Origin: Streptomyces sp. B21-083
GTDB taxonomy: Bacteria; Actinomycetota; Actinomycetes; Streptomycetales; Streptomycetaceae
DNA: 64,000 bases
Direction: 5' to 3'
Assembly: GCF_036898825.1 (NCBI RefSeq)
Contig: NZ_JARUND010000002.1
Location: forward strand, 4,588,001-4,652,000
The number at the start of each line of letters is the position of its first letter. Position 1 is the first letter of the stretch. Made by a program: the position numbers and the translations under genes. Shown here piece after piece: positions 7,881 to 16,402 of the stretch. The notes beneath the pieces were generated by a model that saw nothing but the letters and a program-made list of their open reading frames with translations, was not told the origin of the DNA and did no database searches.

Positions 7881-9202
7881 GCGACCACCGCCAGACCCGT
7901 GTCGTCGTCGCCGTATGTCGTGCCGGGCTCAGGACTGCTGTCGGCCCACCGGGTCGCCTGGGCGAGTGCCAGGTCGAGACCGGCCAGGGCGAGGCGCGGT
8001 GCGGGAAGGGAACCGCCGTAGCCACTGTGCTGATGGATCGAGCGGGCGTAGCGGATGGCTTTGTCCTGGGTGCTCTCCACCACCCTGCGGGTCGCTTCGG
8101 TGCGGATGCGCGAGCATTCACGGGTCAGTTGGCCGACGAGCCGGGCGGCCTGCCGGACCACGATCTCGTGCCTGGCACGCAGCGCGGTCTCGGTCGACCG
8201 GGTGCCGTGCAGTTGGGGGGCGAGCACGTCGAGCGCCTCGGTCACCGTCGAACCGTCCGCGAACTCCGACTGGTAGGACAGGTAGGCCACACCGCTGATC
8301 ACGAGGGCGAACAGTGCGGCCATGACGGCGGTCAGGAAGCTCTGGTCGGAGGGACCGTCGAGAACGATCCGCCAGGCCATGGCCGCGCCGAGGGACACGG
8401 CGATGAGAGCGCACAGGAGGAGTTCGGCCATGAGGGTCTTCGCCCCGCCCCTGGAGAAGTCCCACCCGCCGTGCGCGGCACGGTGCTCGCGATGACGTCT
8501 GCCGAACAGCTTCATGGCCAGCGCTACACCGAGCGTGCCCAGCAGCCCGAACAGCAACGCGGTGACGGCCTTGAGGACGCCGTCGGAGGTCAGCCAGAAC
8601 CGGCGCAGGTCCACGTTGAGGAACTTGGCCATCAAGAAGGTCAGGATGACGACGTCGAGCACGAGAAGCGCCAACAGGACCTTCTTGACACGGGCGGAGA
8701 CCCGCCGGTGCGCCAGGGAACCGGCCTGTTCCTGTTCCTCGACGAGTGCCGACCACTCGGCGTGGCGTCCATGGGCCTCGGCCGTGGTGTACGACTCGCC
8801 GTGCGGGCCCACGTAGCGGCGCTCTCGCAGGGAGTCGATCTGGTGGTCGATGAACTGGGCCTCGGCGTGCAGGCCCTTGATCGTCGCGACCGCCGGTTCG
8901 ACGGCCCGGGCCGCCTCCGTCCTGGCCCAGGCGTCAGCGCGGCGCTCGGCGGCCCTGCGCAGGCTGTCCTCGGAGTTGGTCCACTCCCCGGCCGGGCGAT
9001 CGCGCCCGATCCGTCGCGCCTCACTGACCAGTTCATGGCAGCGGACGATCTTCGTGAACGGCATGGGTCCCAGCCCCAGGGCGGAGGTGAGGGTCTGTAC
9101 GCCCGGGATGCCGACGCGTCCGCGCGAGACGCGGTCCGCTCCCTGAGCGGTGCCGTCGTGGTGTGCGGTCCTGTCGTGGTGTGCGGTGCTGTCGTGAGTC
9201 AT
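7877..9202 (-). CDS. Multi-pass membrane protein with helical cytoplasmic regions
   Basis: A 441-residue protein. The start at 9202 overlaps the upstream lipoprotein gene stop (ATGA). After a His/Thr-rich N-terminal tail there is a polar, charged helical region (about 60-185) with likely coiled-coil character. Hydrophobic segments follow: VLLALLVLDVVILTFLM, ALLFGLLGTLGVALAM, LLLCALIAVSLGAAM and AVMAALFALVISGVAY. A second soluble helical region at the C-terminus is rich in Arg. No enzymatic motif is visible. Its tight linkage to an OmpA-type lipoprotein suggests a cell-envelope complex, but the function is unknown. Confidence 0.75.
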   Translation of the reverse strand: MTHDSTAHHDRTAHHDGTAQGADRVSRGRVGIPGVQTLTSALGLGPMPFTKIVRCHELVSEARRIGRDRPAGEWTNSEDSLRRAAERRADAWARTEAARAVEPAVATIKGLHAEAQFIDHQIDSLRERRYVGPHGESYTTAEAHGRHAEWSALVEEQEQAGSLAHRRVSARVKKVLLALLVLDVVILTFLMAKFLNVDLRRFWLTSDGVLKAVTALLFGLLGTLGVALAMKLFGRRHREHRAAHGGWDFSRGGAKTLMAELLLCALIAVSLGAAMAWRIVLDGPSDQSFLTAVMAALFALVISGVAYLSYQSEFADGSTVTEALDVLAPQLHGTRSTETALRARHEIVVRQAARLVGQLTRECSRIRTEATRRVVESTQDKAIRYARSIHQHSGYGGSLPAPRLALAGLDLALAQATRWADSSPEPGTTYGDDDTGLAVVA

Positions 9203-10398
9203 GACGGGTCGGGTCCTTCTTTCGTGGTGACGGTGATTTCGACCCGCCGGTTCCGGCGGGCCAACGGCTCGGCGAAGACGCCACCGGGCATGTTGTCGAC
9301 GACGGGTCTGGTGGAGCCGACCCCCTCGACCGGGCCGATGAGACCGGGGTCCACGCCCAGGCTCACCAGCCGGTCGCGCACGGCACTCGCCCGCGCCGCG
9401 GACAGGGGGAAGCCGCTCGCCCCGCTGCCCACCTGGGCGGTGTGGCCGGTGATCCGCACGACGCGGCCGGCGGGGCAGCCCCTGAGGCTGTTCGCGACCG
9501 GCTTGAGGTAGCGGTCCGCGCCGGGGAGAAGAGTCGCGTCGTCCGAGGCGAAGGAGACCGACTCCGGAACGACGAAGGTGCCCGTGCAGGAGGTGGGGGT
9601 CGCGGCTACCGGCACCACCGGGACGGGCCGGTCCGACGCCGAGGGGAGCAGCGGGACGTCGTCTCCGCGCACCGTGCAGGACGCGGCCCCGGAGGCCACG
9701 CACACCGCTCGCCACAGCGCGGTGATCCGCTTGGCCGCCGGCAGCGGCAGACCCGGCTGCGTGCCGTAGGCGATGCCCAGGCCGACGAACTCGACGTGCC
9801 TGCCGCTCCCGTCGGGAACGAGTCCACGGCCGCGCAGCTCGCGTACCGCGGCGGCGACATCGACATTCCAGCCGAGGGTGCGCACGTCCAGCGGATCGAC
9901 GGTCTGGACACCGGACGACACGAGGACGATCGTGCCTCCGGCCGGGGTCGACCGGAGGGCTCGGCGGTACGTGCCGAGCAGGTCCAGCCCGTCCGCGTCC
10001 GGCGTGTTCACGGTCAGCGCCGAGCGCAGCCGCGCCACCCTCTCCAGGACCTTCTTCCTCGCGGTGCCCGGGTCCTGTTCGACCTCCGACTCGTCGCGCA
10101 TCGGCGTCAGATCGACCTCGGCCACCTCCGGGTCGGTGGACACGACCACGGAGACCGTCCCGTCCCCCGGATCGGCCGCGCCCAGGGCGTGGCGCACCGC
10201 GAGGTCTTCCAGGATCGGGGCCCACGGCGCCGGTTCCGCCATGCTGCCGGTGACGGCGATGGTCAACGGGGCAGAGGCCGGCACGGACCCGCACGCGGTG
10301 AGGACGCACCCCGCCAGGCCGGACAGGGCCAGGGCTGGGATCAGCGACAGAGCACGCCGTGCGCGGGCCGCGTACGGCCTTGTGCGGGAGGCCGTCAC
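9199..10398 (-). CDS. Lipoprotein with C-terminal OmpA peptidoglycan-binding domain
   Basis: A 399-residue exported lipoprotein from GTG 10398. The N-terminus has Arg residues, a hydrophobic stretch and lipobox-like LAGC and LTAC sequences. The central part (about 40-230) resembles a von Willebrand-like fold (TIVLVSSGVQTVDP), without a complete MIDAS motif that I can confirm. The C-terminal OmpA-like domain runs from VSFASDDATLLPGADRYL through VRITGHTAQVGSG to LARRNRRVEITV; the Asp and Arg positions that bind diaminopimelate in OmpA domains appear kept. It probably anchors a complex to the cell wall. It overlaps the genes on both sides by 4 bp. Confidence 0.85.
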   Translation of the reverse strand: MTASRTRPYAARARRALSLIPALALSGLAGCVLTACGSVPASAPLTIAVTGSMAEPAPWAPILEDLAVRHALGAADPGDGTVSVVVSTDPEVAEVDLTPMRDESEVEQDPGTARKKVLERVARLRSALTVNTPDADGLDLLGTYRRALRSTPAGGTIVLVSSGVQTVDPLDVRTLGWNVDVAAAVRELRGRGLVPDGSGRHVEFVGLGIAYGTQPGLPLPAAKRITALWRAVCVASGAASCTVRGDDVPLLPSASDRPVPVVPVAATPTSCTGTFVVPESVSFASDDATLLPGADRYLKPVANSLRGCPAGRVVRITGHTAQVGSGASGFPLSAARASAVRDRLVSLGVDPGLIGPVEGVGSTRPVVDNMPGGVFAEPLARRNRRVEITVTTKEGPDPS

Positions 10399-10640
10399 GC
10401 GGCACCTCCCCGACGCGCTACGGAGGTCAGGTGCCAGCCGCCCGAGCAGTGCCGGCAGCGGTAGGCACGCACCACCGTCCACTCGGCGCGCACACCGTCG
10501 CGCTCGGCTCGCGCCCTGGACGCCCGCGCCGCCACCAGGAGCAGCCTGGCGTCCTTGCGTTCGCCGAGTCGCCGCTTGCCCGTCTCGGCACAGACCGGCC
10601 AGTTCCGCCGGGGCCTGCGTCGTCCTCGTGTGATGGCCAT
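10395..10640 (-). CDS. Small basic zinc-ribbon-like protein
   Basis: An 81-residue, strongly basic protein starting at ATG 10640, with GGAGG upstream on the minus strand (about 10644-10648). It is rich in Arg. Near the C-terminus is YRCRHCSGGWH, a CxxC pair that could form half of a zinc site together with the Cys in WPVCAETGKRR; whether it binds metal is uncertain. It is the first gene of the operon leading to the OmpA lipoprotein and is divergent from a histidine kinase gene, so it may be a regulatory or adaptor protein. No family is recognised. Confidence 0.65.
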   Translation of the reverse strand: MAITRGRRRPRRNWPVCAETGKRRLGERKDARLLLVAARASRARAERDGVRAEWTVVRAYRCRHCSGGWHLTSVARRGGAA

Positions 10641-10864
10641 GGATTCCTCCGTCGCCGCTCGGGACGTGGGGCCGGCCGTAGACCGTGCCCCACCGTGACG
10701 AAAGGAATAGCGGGCGGCCTTCGAGCCGCCTCGTGGAAATCACGAGTCGACCGGTTCCGGGCCCGGTGGTGGTGGGGGGGGTCACAAAAAGCACGACCCC
10801 CGGCGAGACCGCTGTTCCACACTGAGAGCACCAAGGCCCGACAGACGTCACGGGGGTACATGGG

Positions 10865-12268
10865 ATGTCGCTGTCCCAGCAAGAAGACCGGTTGTCGCTC
10901 GTCGACTTCCTGCCCGCTCCGAACCGGCCCGCGAATCCCTGGGCGCAGATCGTGCGGGACCTGCGGGCTCCGGCCCCGATGAGCCACTGGTCGACCCGGG
11001 TGACAGCGGCTCGCATCCACCGCTACGACCGTCTCAGGCCGTTCGCGACCCGCGGGTTCCTGCTGGTGGTGCTCGCCGTGCTGCTCGTACTCGCCGACGA
11101 CGTCCGGCCTGCCGCATGGGTCCTGTTGTCCGTGGGTGTCACGCAGACGCTCCTGGAGATCCACCTCGACGGCCAGGCGCACGGCGGCAAGAGGGCACGG
11201 TTCGCCCTCACCCGGCAGCTGCTCGCCTGGCAGGACAACTGGCAGTGGGAGCGCACGCTGCTCAACGCCACCGGGTTGCTGGGTGGGATCGCCGTGCCGG
11301 CGAACGTCGTCGCCGTCCTGTTCCTCACCGGCCCGGGCGACCCCGGCTGGGTCAAGGTCGCCGCCCTCACGGTGGCGCTCGCGTACGCCAACTCAGGGAT
11401 CTACCACGTGCTCACGGACGGCACCTACTACTCGGCCAACCAGAGCCTGCCCCGGATCCTGGTGACGCTGCGGGCGTACGGCTGGCTGCTGGTCACCGGG
11501 GTGCTGGCCCTCGTCGTGGGCCTGTCCGTACACCTGGGCCGGTGGCACCCGGACATGGTTCCGCTGGCATGGGTGGCGTGCGCGCTGCCGTACGCGGTCG
11601 GCCTGAAGATGCGCGACTACGACCGCTGCCTGCGCGCCAGTGGCGAAGAGGCCGCCGTCGCGATGACCGAGGCTCGCAGTCGGCTGGCGCAGGACTTCCA
11701 CGACACGCTCAACGCGGTCCGCTCGCTGAGCAGAGCACTGGCTCGCGACGACTCCGTCCGCCCTGAGCACAAGATCGATGCCGCCGACCTCGCGCCGAAG
11801 CTCACCCTGGTCAAGGAGATGGTCGACGAGTACGCCTGGGAGGCCCAGGGCCGGGAGATCACCTTGGAAGGGATCGTCGAACAACTCGGGCGCGACCACT
11901 CCCTGCGCGTCACCGCCGAGTTCCGCCTCGGCGAACTGCGCCCGGAGAACCGGGAGCTCGTACGCCAGTTGATCACCACGGTCGTCGCGAACGCCGCCCA
12001 GGCGATGACGCGCCTCGAGATCCACGATCGGCCGGTCTCGGTGTCCGGACAGGTCTCGGACGGAATGATCCACCTGAGCATCCGGGACCCGCTGCCGCTG
12101 ATCCCAGCCGCCGCGTGGTGTCCCGATGGCAGCACACTGGCGGTCATGCGAGACCGGCTGCGCCGACTCGGCGGTGACATGACTCAGGCCGAGGTGGTCG
12201 GGGGGAAGGAAATTCGCGGCGTATGGGGTGTCCGTCCGCCGAGGCTCAAGAGGGGGTCCACACGATGA
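10865..12268 (+). CDS. Membrane histidine kinase (NarL-type HisKA_3)
   Basis: A 467-residue protein. The N-terminal half carries several membrane helices (for example FLLVVLAVLLVLADD, AAWVLLSVGVTQTLL and GWLLVTGVLALVVGL). The cytoplasmic part begins near residue 255 with RLAQDFHDTLNAVRSLSRAL, matching the HisKA_3 phosphoacceptor helix (His in DFHD). A degenerate ATPase region follows: VVANAAQAM resembles the N-box, and LAVMRDRLRRLGGDM the G2-like end. The G1 box is poorly kept, so catalytic activity should be tested rather than assumed. It overlaps the response-regulator-like gene by 4 bp and forms a four-gene operon with it. Confidence 0.8.
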   Translation: MSLSQQEDRLSLVDFLPAPNRPANPWAQIVRDLRAPAPMSHWSTRVTAARIHRYDRLRPFATRGFLLVVLAVLLVLADDVRPAAWVLLSVGVTQTLLEIHLDGQAHGGKRARFALTRQLLAWQDNWQWERTLLNATGLLGGIAVPANVVAVLFLTGPGDPGWVKVAALTVALAYANSGIYHVLTDGTYYSANQSLPRILVTLRAYGWLLVTGVLALVVGLSVHLGRWHPDMVPLAWVACALPYAVGLKMRDYDRCLRASGEEAAVAMTEARSRLAQDFHDTLNAVRSLSRALARDDSVRPEHKIDAADLAPKLTLVKEMVDEYAWEAQGREITLEGIVEQLGRDHSLRVTAEFRLGELRPENRELVRQLITTVVANAAQAMTRLEIHDRPVSVSGQVSDGMIHLSIRDPLPLIPAAAWCPDGSTLAVMRDRLRRLGGDMTQAEVVGGKEIRGVWGVRPPRLKRGSTR

Positions 12269-13167
12269 CGTTGGAATATCTCCTGGTCGACGACCAGGGC
12301 AAGCGCAGCCGGGTGTTCGACCGGCAGGTGTCCGTACCCGGCGAGCTCGAGTTCACGATGGTGGACGACCCGGAGCTGCTGCTGGACCTGAGCCCGGAGG
12401 ACCTGGCGGAGTTCGACGGCGCGATCGTCGACTTCCACCTGAACACCTCGTCCAGCCCCGGCTACCGCCCGCTGACGATCACCGATCCCGCCCTGTACGA
12501 CAAGCCGGTCGAGGTGCGCACAGGCATGGGCGTGATGCTGTACCTGAAGCAGCACGCGCCGCTGATGAACGTGTACGGCATGACCGAACTGCCGCACGGT
12601 CACGCGCAGTTGTTCCTGGCCGCAGCTTCCGTCTGGCTGGGCGCCGAGCCGCTGAACGTGGACGAGTCGCCGGAGATCCTGCGCCGGGTCCTTCTCGACG
12701 CCGACGGGGAACAGGCGCACCTCCAGGCGTCCCACCGGCAGATGCGTGACTCGGCCGAGCCCTTCCGCCGGCTGATGGACAGCTGTCTGAGCCGTCGGCA
12801 CCTGACGGAGACCTACGACTGGCTGCGCTGCTACCGCGAGTGCAACGGCCCCAGGGCGCACACGCAGGTCTCGGGTGCCGTCGGTCGCCTGCTGGGACTA
12901 CGGATCCGGGTCGACCCGGAGAAGACGTTCTTCCCGATGATGACGCAGTGGCAGAACGACCTCGATGCATTCGTGCGGGCCTGGGGCAAGGACACGTCGG
13001 ACTGGCCGGACCTCTCGACAGGCGTCTCCGCGAAGACCTGGGCGGAACGCAATCCCGTGCTGGACTACGTGAAACCGGGCGCGTACGACACTTTCTTCAA
13101 CTCCGCCGATGTGCGGGCCGCGTTGACGTACTACCGCAACCTCGCGCCGGAGAGTGAACTCCTGTGA
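12265..13167 (+). CDS. Atypical response-regulator-like protein
   Basis: A 300-residue protein. I chose ATG 12265 (overlapping the kinase stop) over an in-frame ATG at 12223, because it starts at the receiver-like sequence MTLEYLLVDDQGKRSR. LVDD fits the acidic pocket of a receiver, GAIVDFHLN contains the candidate phosphoryl-accepting Asp, and GVMLYLKQHAPLMNVYGMTE fits the alpha3-beta4 region. The C-terminal 170 residues do not look like any common DNA-binding output domain; no helix-turn-helix is apparent. Pairing with the kinase is strongly implied by gene overlap. The output activity is unknown. Confidence 0.7.
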   Translation: MTLEYLLVDDQGKRSRVFDRQVSVPGELEFTMVDDPELLLDLSPEDLAEFDGAIVDFHLNTSSSPGYRPLTITDPALYDKPVEVRTGMGVMLYLKQHAPLMNVYGMTELPHGHAQLFLAAASVWLGAEPLNVDESPEILRRVLLDADGEQAHLQASHRQMRDSAEPFRRLMDSCLSRRHLTETYDWLRCYRECNGPRAHTQVSGAVGRLLGLRIRVDPEKTFFPMMTQWQNDLDAFVRAWGKDTSDWPDLSTGVSAKTWAERNPVLDYVKPGAYDTFFNSADVRAALTYYRNLAPESELL

Positions 13168-14096
13168 CACCCCTCCCCATGACAGCCCCCGCATGGCGGG
13201 CCGTACGAGTGGACACCGACGCCACCGGCCGACCGGGCGGTGAGATCCTGCTCGGCGTCGTGGACGGTCGGCACGACAGCGACGACCCCACGTTCGTGGT
13301 CGCGCAGGGTTTCCTGGCGTTCGTGGAACCGTTCGAGATGCAGCGATTCCAGATGATCGCCACGATGCTGCGCGCGCGGCTCGTGGTCGTGGAGACGCCG
13401 GGCGCCGGATTCGCCTCCTCACGGTTGCTTCCCGAAGAGCGACGCGCGTTGTCGCGGGGCGACTTCACGGTGGCGGCGCGGCGGATGCTGCGGGCGGCCA
13501 CCGAAGTCATCGCCTTCGACGGGTGCGCCGGTGCGACGGGCGTGCTGGGCTACTCCCTCGGGGCCTCCTTCGCCGCTGCCATGGCCGCCGTCTCCGGCAC
13601 CGCCGAGACGGGCCCGCCGATGGAGACCGTCGTGCTGGTCGAACCGGTCGCCGTCCAGAGGTGGAGCGCCGCGGCCCTCTTGTCGGCCGTGCGTCGCGAG
13701 AACCGTCTGATCGGGGACCACCTGGCAGAGACGGCCACGGTGGCCGGCGCCGTCCCGCCTCTGGAAGCCCGCCCGGGAGAGACGCCGAACACCCGGCGCC
13801 GTGTCGACCTGCTGCTCCTCGCGAACGCGCTGCGCGCCGGTCGTCTTCCCGACGACCTCCGCGCCGCCACGCGACGCCCGTCCCCAAGGACGCGCCGCCT
13901 GGTCGTGGTCCGCGGAGAGCAGAGCTCCCTGTCACCGCGACAGGCGGTGCGAGAGCTGGTGACGTCCGCCGAGGGGGAAGGCATCGGGGTCAGTCTCCTG
14001 AACGTCCCGGGCCCGCACGCCTTCTGGCACTCGCTCCCGGCCGTCGGCTCCGCCATGACGACCCTGGCACACACATTGGGGACGTCGCCCTCGTGA
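13164..14096 (+). CDS. Alpha/beta-hydrolase-like protein
   Basis: A 310-residue protein from GTG 13164, overlapping the previous stop. TFVVAQGFLAFVEP precedes a central nucleophile-elbow-like GVLGYSLGASFAAAM (GYSLG, Ser candidate near residue 131). The C-terminal RRLVVVRGEQSSLSP and a late His in GPHAFWHSLP complete an alpha/beta-hydrolase layout. It could be an esterase, peptidase or a non-enzymatic member. It sits between a response-regulator-like gene and a small membrane protein gene, all overlapping, which suggests it acts in the same signalling output. Confidence 0.65.
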   Translation: MTPLPMTAPAWRAVRVDTDATGRPGGEILLGVVDGRHDSDDPTFVVAQGFLAFVEPFEMQRFQMIATMLRARLVVVETPGAGFASSRLLPEERRALSRGDFTVAARRMLRAATEVIAFDGCAGATGVLGYSLGASFAAAMAAVSGTAETGPPMETVVLVEPVAVQRWSAAALLSAVRRENRLIGDHLAETATVAGAVPPLEARPGETPNTRRRVDLLLLANALRAGRLPDDLRAATRRPSPRTRRLVVVRGEQSSLSPRQAVRELVTSAEGEGIGVSLLNVPGPHAFWHSLPAVGSAMTTLAHTLGTSPS

Positions 14097-14749
14097 CCTC
14101 TTCACCGACCGGACCGGGCCGGACCGTCGCACGGCTCCGAGGAACCGGCGCTACCGTGCTCGCACTCGGCGTGATCTGCCAGTTCGTACAGCGAACGGAC
14201 CCGACCCCCTCACTGCTGTACTTCACGGTCGACTCGGCGGTGCTGGCCGCGACCGTGCTGACCTGGCAACTGGTGCGCGGGCCGTTCGACAGCGCCTGGG
14301 GCGACCGGGTCCGTGGTGCCGCCGTGGTCGGGGTGGTGCTGTCCTCACTGATCTACATGACGGTGATCGCACCGAGCAGTCCGTCAGGCACCTGGTTCGG
14401 CGCTCATGACGACGCGTGGGCACGCACGGCGACGGTCCTCCTTCACGGGGCAGCACCGGTCCTGGTGGTCGCGGAGTTCCTGTCCACCCCCTACGCTCTC
14501 GCCGCCACCTGGCGCGAGGCCACCCTGCTCGCCTGGTGGCCCACTGCCTATCTGACCGTCGTGGGCACCCTCGCCTGGTCGGGCGCCGCGACGATGCCCT
14601 ATCTCTTCCTGCGTCCCTCGCAGTTCGGCGCAGCCCCCGTCGCGGCGGCTGTGGCCGTGCTGTACGCCATCGTCGTCGCGCTCGGAGTGGCCCTGACAGC
14701 GACTCATCGCGCGGTCCGTCGGCGCCACCACACCATGGAGATCCGGTAA
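14093..14749 (+). CDS. Pr6Pr-like integral membrane protein
   Basis: A 218-residue hydrophobic protein from GTG 14093, overlapping the hydrolase-like gene by 4 bp. About six membrane segments are visible, including VLALGVICQFVQ, DSAVLAATVLTWQLV, VVGVVLSSLIYMTVIAP and VAAAVAVLYAIVVALGVAL. The layout, with polar FGAHDDAWARTATVLLHG and WWPTAYLTVVG between helices, resembles the Pr6Pr family of small membrane proteins, whose function is unknown. It closes the four-gene operon. Confidence 0.65.
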   Translation: MTSSPTGPGRTVARLRGTGATVLALGVICQFVQRTDPTPSLLYFTVDSAVLAATVLTWQLVRGPFDSAWGDRVRGAAVVGVVLSSLIYMTVIAPSSPSGTWFGAHDDAWARTATVLLHGAAPVLVVAEFLSTPYALAATWREATLLAWWPTAYLTVVGTLAWSGAATMPYLFLRPSQFGAAPVAAAVAVLYAIVVALGVALTATHRAVRRRHHTMEIR

Positions 14750-14825
14750 CAGGACCTCGTCATCGCCGGCCATCACGGATCGTGAACGCTCCGTCGCCCC
14801 TGGGCGCGTGGCCGGAGCGGTGGTG

Positions 14826-15230
14826 TCAGGTCACGGTGAGGGTGCCTTTCATGGTCGGGTGGATGGTGCAGATGTAGGAGTAGCTGCCGGACGTGGACGG
14901 GGCGGTGAAGGTGACTGTCGCGCCGCCCTTGATGTTGCCTGTGTCGAACGCCTTGCCGCCGGTGGCGGTCACGGTGTGGGTGGCCGAGTCCCGGTTCTCG
15001 ACGGTGACCTTCGCCCCGGGGCGTACCTCAAGGTTCGCCGGGCTGAAGGCGAAGTTCTCGATCACGATGTGCGCCGTACCGGAGCCGGAGCTGGTCGCGG
15101 CGGACGAGGCGCTGGTGGTGGCGGGAGCGGTGCTGTTGCCGCCGTTCGAGCAGCCGGCCAGGGCGAGCAGGGCGCAGGCTCCGCCCACTCGCAGGGCGGT
15201 GCGGCCCCGGTGCGGATAGGTGAGTGACAT
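14826..15230 (-). CDS. Cupredoxin (plastocyanin-like) lipoprotein
   Basis: A 134-residue exported copper protein. I start it at ATG 15230, because the following residues form a signal peptide ending in the lipobox LALAGC; the longer upstream frame has no such logic. After a Ser/Thr/Ala linker, the cupredoxin domain begins at HIVIENFAFSPANLEVRPG. Candidate type-1 copper ligands are His in SATHTVTATG and the C-terminal Cys, His and Met in YICTIHPTMKGTL. It would be tethered outside the membrane and could carry electrons or sequester copper. It stands alone and convergent to the upstream operon. Confidence 0.88.
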   Translation of the reverse strand: MSLTYPHRGRTALRVGGACALLALAGCSNGGNSTAPATTSASSAATSSGSGTAHIVIENFAFSPANLEVRPGAKVTVENRDSATHTVTATGGKAFDTGNIKGGATVTFTAPSTSGSYSYICTIHPTMKGTLTVT

Positions 15231-15452
15231 TCGGGGCGTACCTTTCGGACGAGGGCTGCTGTGGTCCGGGCACGGCTGGAGCTCGGCCGTCCTCCTCACG
15301 TTCACCGTCGCCGGCGACGCTCGGCACGGCGGTAGGGCCATCCGCCCCGCCGGCTCACCTGAACGGGTCCCTCGCAGCGTCGCGGGGCCCGAAGAAAGCT
15401 CGGGTCGCTCGGGTCGCACAGGCCGCACGGGGAGCTGCTCCGTGGCCGGAGG

Positions 15453-16322
15453 TCACGTGAGTGCGGTGCCCTGGACCAGGAGCAGTGCCAGATCCACCGC
15501 CGCCACGGCGACCGTTCCGGCGAACGGCGCCTTGCGCCAGTACCGGCCGAGGACCAGCCCGACGAGCGCCGTCAAAGGTGTCGCCGCCAGTGCGGCCAGT
15601 CCCGCTGGGCCGGGCGGCCCCGCCGGGCCCAGCACCAGTACCGCCGTTGCCGCGACCAGCGGGACCGGCAGCAGCCGCCGGGTGGCGGTGACGCCCAGCC
15701 GCTGCGGTAGTCCGCGCACCCCGGCCGCCAGATCCGCTCCGATGTCGGGGAGCACATCGCCCAGGTGCGCCGCCACGCCGAGCAGCGCGCCCGCTGTGAT
15801 GACCCACCAGGAAGGCCATGGACGGCCGGGGAGGCTCAGTGCGACGACTGCGGGGAGGCTCGCGAATCCCAGTACGTACGGGAGCCAGGACAGCACCGTC
15901 GCCTTGAGCCGCAGGTTGTACGCCCAGGCGCCCGCCACCGCGGTGAGATGCGCCGTACCCGCGAGCGGCCCGCAGGCCAGGGACAGCGGCACACACAGGA
16001 CGAGTGCGGTGAACGCCGCCGCCCACACCGCGGTCCGGTTCACCGCGCCGTCGGCCACCGGTTTCCCACGCCGGCCGGCAGCGGCATCGCGCCGTGCGTC
16101 GAACGCGTCGTTGCACCATCCCACGGACAGCTGTCCGGACAGTACGGCCGCTCCGATCAGCACACAACGGCCGCCGCTGTGCCCGGCGCTGACGGCGAGT
16201 GCGGTACTGAGGACGGTGACGGCGGCCACCGGCCCGGGATGGCAGGACAGGGCCAGAGCGAGCGCGGTTCGGGGCCGCCATACGGCCTCCCCGCGGACTT
16301 GCGGTTCCTCGACGGTGCCCAC
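15453..16322 (-). CDS. UbiA-family membrane prenyltransferase
   Basis: A 289-residue polytopic membrane protein. GTG 16322 is preferred, since longer in-frame starts up to 16478 would run into the divergent type III PKS gene. Both Asp-rich motifs of UbiA enzymes are visible: NDAFDARRDAAAGRRGKP (NDxxD) near residue 70 and GDVLPDIGADLAAG near residue 180. About eight hydrophobic helices surround them. It would transfer a prenyl group from a prenyl diphosphate to an aromatic acceptor. The adjacent type III PKS, methyltransferase and hydroxylase supply a plausible phenolic or quinone acceptor; that pairing is inference. Confidence 0.85.
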   Translation of the reverse strand: MGTVEEPQVRGEAVWRPRTALALALSCHPGPVAAVTVLSTALAVSAGHSGGRCVLIGAAVLSGQLSVGWCNDAFDARRDAAAGRRGKPVADGAVNRTAVWAAAFTALVLCVPLSLACGPLAGTAHLTAVAGAWAYNLRLKATVLSWLPYVLGFASLPAVVALSLPGRPWPSWWVITAGALLGVAAHLGDVLPDIGADLAAGVRGLPQRLGVTATRRLLPVPLVAATAVLVLGPAGPPGPAGLAALAATPLTALVGLVLGRYWRKAPFAGTVAVAAVDLALLLVQGTALT

Positions 16323-16402
16323 CGGCCGATCGTAGGCGGGCTGGACCGGGTGTCGTGGCAGCCGGACGGGCGACTTCCGGTGTCGCAGCCCATACGGCGG
16401 GC

